Made by a program: the position numbers and the translations under genes. A DNA stretch of 64,000 nucleotides from GCA-2698665 sp047611265 (GTDB lineage: Bacteria > Pseudomonadota > Gammaproteobacteria > GCA-002705445 > GCA-002716945), in NCBI GenBank assembly GCA_047611265.1, contig JBLFWM010000003.1, positions 46,807 through 110,806 on the forward strand, in the 5' to 3' direction. Below are positions 27,901 through 33,787 of the stretch, one piece after another. Within the stretch, counting starts at the first letter, position 1, and each line of letters starts with the position of its first letter. Under the pieces are notes generated by a model that was not told where the DNA came from, ran no database searches, and saw nothing but the letters and a program-made list of their open reading frames with translations.

Positions 27901-28322
27901 TCTCTTAATAAAGTTATTAATTCATTATATTTAAAATCTTTATTAATTTGAAAAAAATATTTTGATAGCATATTTTTTGGTACTAAATATTTAGATATTG
28001 CCGAATAGCTTGTAACTATAATATTATTGCCGCCATTAATTATATTTTTATATGTCTTTAATCTCTCTGATAAAACATTCACATCATATATCAGACTTTC
28101 ATATGGAAAACTTTCTATTTCCAGGAATAAGCTTATCTCCTTATTAACCCCTGAAAATAACTTTAATTCATTGCCAAAATTAATGATTTCGCTATTGTTG
28201 TTAAGTAGAATAACTGTGTTGTCAAAATTATGTGATATTTCCTCAATTATATAGCTCCCAGATGACCCATAAAGGCCACCATAAGTATAATTTTTCGTAT
28301 TATCTTTAAATATATTTTTCAT
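24930..28322 (-). CDS. mfd: Transcription-repair coupling factor
   Basis: DNA translocase that removes RNA polymerase stalled at lesions and recruits UvrA. The 1130 residues (E. coli 1148) run as UvrB-like N-terminal domains, a CarD-like RNAP-interaction domain (about 480-550, Y-G-V-G-R-Y-K-G-L), a RecG-like helicase core with Walker A G-D-V-G-F-G-K-T-E-V and D-E-E-H box, G-R-V-G-R-T-N-R, and the TRCF C-terminal domain. The ATG has no Shine-Dalgarno and stands 3 bases after the T-run of the terminator of the upstream rhodanese gene, which is odd. mfd itself has no visible terminator before mscS. Confidence 0.96.
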   Translation of the reverse strand: MKNIFKDNTKNYTYGGLYGSSGSYIIEEISHNFDNTVILLNNNSEIINFGNELKLFSGVNKEISLFLEIESFPYESLIYDVNVLSERLKTYKNIINGGNNIIVTSYSAISKYLVPKNMLSKYFFQINKDFKYNELITLLRDLKYDRTEKVLNKGEYTIKGAIIDVYSTVEDNPIRMNFDSDKLETIKIFNIDSQISNGSISNFTLGSANEIIITDNVIKTYKAKCRDVFDDEYIEDVEYEKIINSLPHPSAINIIPILYDSLTTMFNLISNDNNNIVLSLKNPFGEIKATRERYKDYYNKYKEEKYILDYRSLIINEDDYINSTNKMMKCILSLYKVETDVESMNSPIRKLPSLLIKNTFKDPYKSLKDYIQGNQNTIVFCIERNSLKIEIQKLLDSMNLKYNFFKNFNDIGNSRKICIIQKHIDDGFIDYEKNISFISAKDIFGSRSLSTPKKSKNRLIDNYINDISTLELDSPVVHDSYGVGRYKGLINMDIEGIETELIKLEYSNEDVLYIPVTSINLLKKYSGHTGLNVPLHNLGTDYWIRIKNRAKKKINDIAVELLEVESRRLASKGFSFKNNLDEYQKFSDAFPYEETEDQVKAINNVIGDMESEKPMDRLICGDVGFGKTEVIMRAAFLSAINNCQTIVLAPTTILVEQHYKSFINRFSSTAINIGRLSRLQSTKNKKETLMKLKNGAIDIIIGTHAVLSKNIEFNNLKLLVIDEEHKFGVTDKEKIKKLKYNIDVITLTATPIPRTLNSALSQIKDLSVMETPPQNRKSIVTRIIKWDKDILIEAIDREIQRGGQIYYVHNEISSMDSEIEKILSLNKKIKIGRIHGQLDPKHIEIEMQRFLNREYDLIICTSIIESGLDIQNVNTIIINNSNKFGLSQLHQIRGRVGRTNRQAYAYMVIPEYTQITKDAEKRLEAIDSVESLGGGLELATHDLEIRGAGEILGEEQSGQIYEIGYAMFTDILNKSIEFLRTGDNKENIDSVEIDVNKSCLITQDYINDILTRLKYYKKISSCKNIDEIISICDELVDIYGPLPDFLENLIEVTKLKLQLQDKNIKHIKIIEDTAKIEFKNKENINVEKIISNMNQYDIKVSKNNMIQLSLDDEGLPGICSKIKNLVNSIC

Positions 28323-28324
28323 GA

Positions 28325-28357
28325 TAAAAAAAAGCAGTACAAATGTGCACTGCTTTT
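28325..28357 (-). terminator. Intrinsic terminator of the rhodanese gene
   Basis: On the minus strand the sequence forms AAAAGCAGT, a 10-base loop, ACTGC and a run of eight T (stem 28334-28338 with 28349-28353, extended by A-T pairs). It lies directly after the rhodanese gene and ends 3 bases before the mfd start. It is the clearest rho-independent terminator in the window. Confidence 0.8.
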
Positions 28358-28375
28358 CGTTTATATAAGATTAAC

Positions 28376-29047
28376 TTATTTTACAGTATTAAAACCAAGT
28401 ATTTCCCAGTTTTGCATGCCACCACGGTACCATTTAATTTTATTAGCTGGATAGCCGTATTTTAACAAACTTTTGATGTTGTTAGGTGATTGACCACACC
28501 ACATTCCATTACAGTACATAACTAATGTTTTAGCGTCATCAAAATAAAACAAACCATTTTGTTCTTTAGCGCCAAATTTTTCAGTCATTATTTCTGCTAT
28601 TGAAATTGGATCTGCACCCTTAGCTTCGCTCAAATGAGTCCAAGGAACATTTACTGCTCCAGGTATCATACCTTTTGCAACCCAGTCAGGTGTTCTAGAA
28701 TCAATTACCATTATTTCTGATCCATCAGGCATTTTTTCGCCTTTGCTCATCATAACTGCGTAATGTATTATCTCTTGCTCACCAATTGTGTCAACACCCG
28801 GTCTTAATTGCATTGGTTGAACGCAAAATGGTGGACATGGTCTTGATGTTTTAGCAAACGCAGGGTTTACTGTATTACCGTTATTTTGGTTTCTCATAAA
28901 TGTTATGTCACCACTACCTACTGAAACTCCTATCTCCAATGAATTTGGTCCATCAGCTTTAGAAATTGCTACTGGTTTATCAGCATATGCAGTAGAGAAC
29001 GTAAACACAGAAACTAAAACAACACTTAAAATTGAATTGATTTTCAT
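28376..29047 (-). CDS. Secreted rhodanese-domain protein with CPPFC and CNGMWC motifs
   Basis: Predicted periplasmic sulfur-handling protein of 223 residues. A Sec signal peptide ends T-A-Y-A at about residue 22. A conserved-looking N-terminal module contains R-P-C-P-P-F-C-V-Q-P (Cys71, Cys75); the rhodanese domain (about 85-223) has V-I-D-S-R-T-P and the active-site loop Y-C-N-G-M-W-C-G (Cys179, Cys184) with R-G-G-M-Q-N-W-E at the end. The catalytic Cys is probably Cys179, and Cys184 could form a disulfide. Shine-Dalgarno AGGGAGAAG precedes the ATG. It follows a 51-residue gene and ends in a strong terminator. The substrate is unknown; sulfane sulfur transfer is inferred from the fold. Confidence 0.85.
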   Translation of the reverse strand: MKINSILSVVLVSVFTFSTAYADKPVAISKADGPNSLEIGVSVGSGDITFMRNQNNGNTVNPAFAKTSRPCPPFCVQPMQLRPGVDTIGEQEIIHYAVMMSKGEKMPDGSEIMVIDSRTPDWVAKGMIPGAVNVPWTHLSEAKGADPISIAEIMTEKFGAKEQNGLFYFDDAKTLVMYCNGMWCGQSPNNIKSLLKYGYPANKIKWYRGGMQNWEILGFNTVK

Positions 29048-29068
29048 ACTCTTCTCCCTTTAACTTTA

Positions 29069-29224
29069 TTATTCACAATCAGGCTCTTCTTCCGCAGGCT
29101 TTTCATCATCATATATAACTTGATCTACAACAGATGTTTTAAAATTATGATTTGGTTCATAACGATCTATATAGGTCGAGCTAATGGTGAATAAACCCAA
29201 TAAAAATATTCCTACTATTCTCAT
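29069..29224 (-). CDS. Small exported or membrane-anchored protein, 51 residues
   Basis: Unrecognised. An N-terminal hydrophobic stretch (about residues 3-18, I-V-G-I-F-L-L-G-L-F) would be a signal peptide or anchor, followed by a polar part with a very acidic tail (D-D-E-K-P-A-E-E-E-P-D-C-E) holding one cysteine. A strong Shine-Dalgarno, GAGGAAAG, lies before the ATG, good evidence for translation. It is 21 bases upstream of the secreted rhodanese gene on the same strand, so the two are probably co-transcribed; a TATACT-like box lies further upstream. Function unknown; a periplasmic partner of the rhodanese is only a guess. Confidence 0.65.
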   Translation of the reverse strand: MRIVGIFLLGLFTISSTYIDRYEPNHNFKTSVVDQVIYDDEKPAEEEPDCE

Positions 29225-29331
29225 TTCTTTCCTCAATTTGAGTCATAGATAACTAAATTAGAGCCATCTTTAACAACAATTCTACAGTATATGGGTGTTT
29301 AAATGAACTTATTTATCGTTAAATGAATGTG

Positions 29332-29350
29332 AGTGACAAAGAGAGTCACT
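29332..29350. terminator. Hairpin downstream of the agmatine genes
   Basis: A 6-base-pair inverted repeat, AGTGAC / GTCACT, with a 7-base loop in the 148-base gap between aguB and the 51-residue gene. No good T-run follows on the minus strand (on the plus strand AGAATTTTT does, but no plus-strand gene ends here). A weak terminator of the aguA-aguB operon, or a structure in the leader of the next gene. Confidence 0.35.
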
Positions 29351-29372
29351 AGAATTTTTAGTAATAATCTAG

Positions 29373-30218
29373 CTATTCAGGGTAGAATGACCATAGTTTT
29401 TTAGAAATCTTTTTTTGAATTAGATCAATTGTAATATAATTAGTAGATTTTTTGCTTTTGCTCATAAAAATTATGTCTCCATCAGCATTGGTAACAAAGC
29501 TAGATCCCCAAAAATTTATCATACTATCCTTATCTTTCTCATTTCCAGATCTATTCGCTATAACGACAGGAGTATTAATCATTAAACTATTTGCTGTTAT
29601 GACATTAACCCATTTTTCTTTTTCCTTGTTAAGACTTATAGATTTTCCTTTATGATATGCGCGGCCTATAGAAGTTGGGCATAAAATTATATCTGCACCA
29701 AGTTTATTCATTTGTTGATAGGGTTCAGAGTGCCACTGATCCCAGCAAGTCATTAATCCAACTTTACATTCACCGATATCAATTACAGTATGCTTATTCT
29801 TTGATTCATTAAAATAATATTTCTCTTCATAACATTTTTCATCGGGTATATTTTTTTTTCTATATTTGCCAAGCACAATACCATTAGGAGACATTAATGC
29901 TGATGAGTTATAAAATTTCCCCTTACTTTTTTCAAAGAATGAAAATAAGAAGAAAATATTCTTTTTTTCACATACACGCAACATATTTTTGATTATTTTT
30001 GATGACATATCTATAGCATTTTTTTTATTGTTGATATTTTTAGTTATTGGGAAATATTTTAAATATGAGAGCTCATGACTAACAACTATAGTTGTATTTT
30101 TAGTCACCTTAATATCATTAATACTTTTAATTAGATCAGTAAAGTTTTTATTAATATCATCACTGACAGAATATTGCAGTATCACTATATCTATTTTCTT
30201 ATTTTTGAATTTATTCAT
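29373..30218 (-). CDS. aguB: N-carbamoylputrescine amidase
   Basis: Nitrilase-superfamily amidase hydrolysing N-carbamoylputrescine to putrescine, CO2 and ammonia. The 281 residues carry the Glu-Lys-Cys triad regions: V-S-H-E-L, K-Y-R-K-K-N-I-P-D-E with the following Y-E-E-K-Y-Y-F, and G-L-M-T-C-W-D-Q-W, the last typical of this subgroup. It overlaps aguA by 4 bases, and the pairing of deiminase and amidase strongly supports the substrate. Length is slightly short of the usual ~295. Together they give the arginine decarboxylase-dependent route to putrescine; speA is not in the window. Confidence 0.92.
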   Translation of the reverse strand: MNKFKNKKIDIVILQYSVSDDINKNFTDLIKSINDIKVTKNTTIVVSHELSYLKYFPITKNINNKKNAIDMSSKIIKNMLRVCEKKNIFFLFSFFEKSKGKFYNSSALMSPNGIVLGKYRKKNIPDEKCYEEKYYFNESKNKHTVIDIGECKVGLMTCWDQWHSEPYQQMNKLGADIILCPTSIGRAYHKGKSISLNKEKEKWVNVITANSLMINTPVVIANRSGNEKDKDSMINFWGSSFVTNADGDIIFMSKSKKSTNYITIDLIQKKISKKLWSFYPE

Positions 30219-31243
30219 TTAATGAAATTATTGCTACAGCAATGCAATCCTCCAAATTCATTCAGTAGAGCAGAGGACTCAATAAAATATATATTTTTGT
30301 TTGGAAACAATATTTTAATATTCTTCTTATCTTTACTGGAAGTATTTAAATTAATTGGGAAAATTATCACATTGCCAACTCTAATAAAGTTTAAATAGGA
30401 AAATGGTAATATATCACCATTTTTACTTCTTACGATATCATCACAAGTATGATTGATAGGCGTCATAAGACTTATATTGTTAGTTTTTGTAATTAAAATT
30501 TTCAATTCATTTTCTAATTTTTTTAAGTTTCCATAGTCAGGATGATTTGCGTCATCAGTTGACATATATAGAATATGCTTATTATTTTGAAACCGAACAA
30601 AATTATCTATATGTCCATTCGTATCATCACCGGTTAGTGGTTTGATATCTATAAAATAACAATCTCCATCTATTGATTCATCAAACAATAATTTAATTTT
30701 CTCTTTTATATCTGACCAAGGCAAAGAGTTATGCATGACAATAGGGTTTTTATTAAAAATATAATCTCTTGCTGAGTTTATAACATTTCCACCTTCCATT
30801 ACTATTTCACTAAATAAGTCTTTGTGATTAATTGAATATTTTTTTATAAAATCATTATAAAAAACTTTATCATTTTGATGAAAATATTTATTTCCATAGC
30901 CGTTGAAATTAAATTTACTTAATCCTGATTTTATCGTCTTAGGCCCATAATCACGAATCCATATATCATCATAATTATATTCATATAGAGAAATAAATTT
31001 ATTATTTATATTAGACAGTTTGCGATCAACTTCATCTAGATCATGTGCAATATTTGCACCCTTATGATGTACCAAAGTAATGAAGTAGCCGTTTGATATT
31101 ATTATGTTAATAATTTCATAATAAATTTTCAACAGATCATGCCAAAATATTTTTTCCCTATACATGTCTGGCCATGCAATCATTAAAGCATTAGTATCAT
31201 CATCAATCACAAAGCTTTCTTTAATCATAGTTATTTTTTTCAT
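30215..31243 (-). CDS. aguA: Agmatine deiminase
   Basis: Converts agmatine to N-carbamoylputrescine and ammonia. The 342 residues of the PAD/guanidino-modifying fold show A-L-M-I-A-W-P-D near the N-terminus, D-I-W-I-R-D-Y-G-P, the G-G-N-V block, L-T-G-D-D-T-N-G-H-I-D-N-F-V-R and the C-terminal catalytic Cys in G-G-L-H-C-C. The start at 31243 leaves only 25 bases to the divergent lolC start, so its promoter must overlap that of lolC. Followed by aguB with a 4-base overlap. Confidence 0.93.
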   Translation of the reverse strand: MKKITMIKESFVIDDDTNALMIAWPDMYREKIFWHDLLKIYYEIINIIISNGYFITLVHHKGANIAHDLDEVDRKLSNINNKFISLYEYNYDDIWIRDYGPKTIKSGLSKFNFNGYGNKYFHQNDKVFYNDFIKKYSINHKDLFSEIVMEGGNVINSARDYIFNKNPIVMHNSLPWSDIKEKIKLLFDESIDGDCYFIDIKPLTGDDTNGHIDNFVRFQNNKHILYMSTDDANHPDYGNLKKLENELKILITKTNNISLMTPINHTCDDIVRSKNGDILPFSYLNFIRVGNVIIFPINLNTSSKDKKNIKILFPNKNIYFIESSALLNEFGGLHCCSNNFIK

Positions 31244-31254
31244 CTATTTCATGT

Positions 31255-31262
31255 GTTATAAT
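31255..31262. promoter_or_regulatory. Shared, back-to-back -10 region for aguA and lolC
   Basis: On the plus strand TG-T-TATAAT (TATAAT at 31257-31262, extended -10 TG at 31254-31255) ends 6 bases before the lolC ATG. On the minus strand the same bases read TATAAC (31260-31255), placing a start site about 5 bases before the aguA ATG. With only 25 bases between the genes, one symmetric -10 probably serves both directions, and the lolC transcript would be leaderless. No good -35 is seen on either side. Confidence 0.5.
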
Positions 31263-31268
31263 TCTACC

Positions 31269-32516
31269 ATGCGATTGTTACTAGCATATAGGTTCTTGCG
31301 ATCGAAACAAAATTCTAGTTTCATAAATATCATATCAAAAATTTCAGTTATAGGAATAACTCTTGGGATATCAATCCTTATCACTGTAATTTCCGTAATG
31401 AATGGTTTTGAACACGAATTAAGAGAAAAAGTTCTTGGATTCACATCTCATGTTACCGCATATAAGAATCCTCAAAACACATCTAATTCTTTAAAAGAGT
31501 TCGAGAATCTTAAATTAAATGGTCATATATTAGGTTACTCACCATACATTGAAAAAGAAATACTATTATCATCAGATTCAGGAACAGCTAATGCATTATT
31601 TAGGGCGATAGACCCATCTTTGGAAAAAGATGTCGGGGTAACACATAATAATATTATATTTGGTAATTATTCAGATTTGAATAATAAGGAAGATAATATT
31701 TTGCTTGGATCAGGGGTGGCTTCAAAACTTAATGTTAATATTGGAGATTCAATAGAAATATATGCTCATTTTAAATCTAGTAATTCAACAAAACTTTTTC
31801 CTTTTAAGCAAAAGTATACTGTAACAGGAATATTTGATGCAGGGATATATGAATACAATAATGCTTACACATTTATTAATTCAAGTAATTTTTTTAAGAC
31901 TCTAAAATTTAATAATAAAAGCCATATCAGTATTGAAGCAATTAGAATTAAGCTTGATGATCCGTTAGAAGCTCATTCATTTGCTAAAATGTTTAATAAA
32001 AACCAAAATAATTTTTATGCCCAAGATTGGAGTTATACGCATCAAGCATTATTTTTGGCAATTAATAATGAAAAGCGCGTTATGTTCATAATATTGATGT
32101 TAATTGTTGCGGTAGCTGCTTTCAATATTGTCTCTTCTCTCTTAATGTTAGTAACCAATAAAGAAAAGGAGATTTCAGTATTATTGACTTTGGGAGCAAA
32201 GCAAAGAGATGTTATTTTGATTTTTCTAATTCAGGGTTTAATTTTAGGATTAATTGGAATTATACTGGGAGTTTTTTTAGGAATACTTTTATCTAATAAT
32301 ATCGATACAATTATTTCATTTATAGAAAATTTATTTAATATTAATTTAATGCCCGCAGAAATATACCATCTCAGTAAAATTCCATCAATCATTGATTATA
32401 ATAATATATTTTTTATAGTTATCTATACATTCATTCTTACATTAATTTCTGCAATTTATCCGGCCTTAAAAGCATCTTCCATCAATCCTGCAAGTGTATT
32501 CAGGGGTAATAATTAA
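31269..32516 (+). CDS. lolC: Lipoprotein-releasing ABC permease, LolC/LolE (LolF-like)
   Basis: Inner-membrane subunit of the ABC system that extracts outer-membrane lipoproteins and hands them to LolA. The 415 residues have an N-terminal segment (A-Y-R-F-L-R-S-K), membrane helix 1 (about 25-47), the MacB-like periplasmic domain with V-M-N-G-F-E-H-E-L-R after the helix, and three C-terminal helices (FtsX fold; V-A-A-F-N-I-V-S-S-L). An in-frame upstream start at 31164 would overlap aguA and is rejected. Only one permease gene is here, directly followed by lolD; E. coli has lolC and lolE flanking lolD. A homodimeric LolF arrangement is likely. Confidence 0.9.
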   Translation: MRLLLAYRFLRSKQNSSFINIISKISVIGITLGISILITVISVMNGFEHELREKVLGFTSHVTAYKNPQNTSNSLKEFENLKLNGHILGYSPYIEKEILLSSDSGTANALFRAIDPSLEKDVGVTHNNIIFGNYSDLNNKEDNILLGSGVASKLNVNIGDSIEIYAHFKSSNSTKLFPFKQKYTVTGIFDAGIYEYNNAYTFINSSNFFKTLKFNNKSHISIEAIRIKLDDPLEAHSFAKMFNKNQNNFYAQDWSYTHQALFLAINNEKRVMFIILMLIVAVAAFNIVSSLLMLVTNKEKEISVLLTLGAKQRDVILIFLIQGLILGLIGIILGVFLGILLSNNIDTIISFIENLFNINLMPAEIYHLSKIPSIIDYNNIFFIVIYTFILTLISAIYPALKASSINPASVFRGNN

Positions 32517-32517
32517 A

Positions 32518-33186
32518 ATGTTAATATGTAAAAATATCAGCAAATCTTTTGGCTCAGCTAATTCAAATGATAGGACTGATGTATTATATAATATTGATTT
32601 AACTATTAATTGTGGTGAAACTGTTGCCTTGAAGGGGCCGTCTGGAAGCGGAAAAAGTACTTTATTAAATTTAATTGCAGGACTAGAGGAACCAACATCT
32701 GGAAAAATATACTTAAGCAAAACTGATATAAATAAGTTAGGCGTAAATGGGCTTGCTAGTTTTAGAAATGAAAATATTGGAATTATTTTTCAGTTCTTTA
32801 ACCTCATCAATGATTTAACTGTTTTAGAAAATATCTCTTTACCGTTATTATTGAGAGGCATAAATAAAAAGATTGCAGAGCAGAGAGCTATGATGCTAAT
32901 TAAAAATATTGGACTTGTGGATCGTATTAATTATAAGACTAACTTATTATCTGGGGGTGAATCTCAAAGAGTTGCTATTGCTAGAGCATTAATTGCGGAG
33001 CCTAAAATTATTTTGGCAGACGAACCTACCGGAAACTTGGATGCTTCTAATACAATAAATGTTATGAAGCTGCTTCTGGATAATTGTAAAATTAATAATA
33101 CATCACTTTTGATGGTTACGCATGATGAGAGTTTATTATCTAGATTTGATAAAGTGCTTAATCTGGAATCTGGAAAAATACTTTAA
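32518..33186 (+). CDS. lolD: Lipoprotein-releasing ABC ATPase LolD
   Basis: ATP-binding subunit energising lipoprotein release, 222 residues (E. coli 233). Walker A is G-P-S-G-S-G-K-S-T, the Q-loop F-Q-F-F-N-L, the signature L-S-G-G-E-S-Q-R, and Walker B I-I-L-A-D-E-P-T-G-N-L-D. The start is placed at ATG 32518, one base after lolC; an upstream in-frame start (32494) inside lolC is less likely. Its stop abuts the stop of the converging DUF2062 gene with no gap. Confidence 0.94.
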   Translation: MLICKNISKSFGSANSNDRTDVLYNIDLTINCGETVALKGPSGSGKSTLLNLIAGLEEPTSGKIYLSKTDINKLGVNGLASFRNENIGIIFQFFNLINDLTVLENISLPLLLRGINKKIAEQRAMMLIKNIGLVDRINYKTNLLSGGESQRVAIARALIAEPKIILADEPTGNLDASNTINVMKLLLDNCKINNTSLLMVTHDESLLSRFDKVLNLESGKIL

Positions 33187-33690
33187 TTATTTTCCTCTTT
33201 TTTTTAAACGTCTGTAAGCATGGAATCTCCAAAGAAAATGCATGATATAGTATCCAATTATACTTGATAGAATACCTATGGTCATAGTCCCAACCAAGAG
33301 TGGTTCCCATATATTACCCATTGCACTCATAATCCATTCTGAATTTAATTGAAACTCTGCATATATCGGATCTATATTTAAAATATAATTTCCAAATAAG
33401 TATGCAAAATACATCATGGGAGGCATTGTAATTGGATTGCTAATCCAAACACCTGCTACAGATAATGGTAGATTTGCTCTGAATAGAATTGCGCAATATG
33501 CAGCGGGTATCATTTGAAAAAACATCGGCATCCAACCCCAAAAAACACCGATTACAACACCTCTGCAGAACGGAATTCTACTAAACCTCCATAGATCTTC
33601 ATGAAATAATGCGCTACCAAGAAAGTTTAAGATTTTATAATCTTTTACGATATCTTTATTAGGAGTATATTTTTTAAAAAACTTTTTCAT
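33187..33690 (-). CDS. DUF2062 membrane protein
   Basis: Uncharacterised inner-membrane protein, 167 residues, with the DUF2062 features: R-G-V-V-I-G-V-F-W-G-W-M-P, the middle N-L-P-L-S-V-A-G-V-W-I-S-N-P-I-T-M-P-P, and a C-terminal hydrophobic helix before a basic tail. The gene commonly sits beside lolCD and msbA/comEC in gammaproteobacteria, as here. A candidate -10 TACTAT is only 5 bases before the ATG. Function unknown; context suggests an envelope role. Confidence 0.85.
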   Translation of the reverse strand: MKKFFKKYTPNKDIVKDYKILNFLGSALFHEDLWRFSRIPFCRGVVIGVFWGWMPMFFQMIPAAYCAILFRANLPLSVAGVWISNPITMPPMMYFAYLFGNYILNIDPIYAEFQLNSEWIMSAMGNIWEPLLVGTMTIGILSSIIGYYIMHFLWRFHAYRRLKKRGK

Positions 33691-33695
33691 ATGCT

Positions 33696-33701
33696 ATAGT
33701 A
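33696..33701 (-). promoter_or_regulatory. Candidate -10 box just before the DUF2062 gene
   Basis: TACTAT on the minus strand, separated from the ATG by the 5 bases AGCAT. If used, the transcript would begin at or next to the start codon, i.e. be leaderless. No Shine-Dalgarno is visible. Confidence 0.35.
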
Positions 33702-33787
33702 TCATTAATAAAAATAGATATTTTTCATTCAAAATGTATTAATATCATATACTACTACATATCTTTCACTTTTTTGTTAAATTAAAT

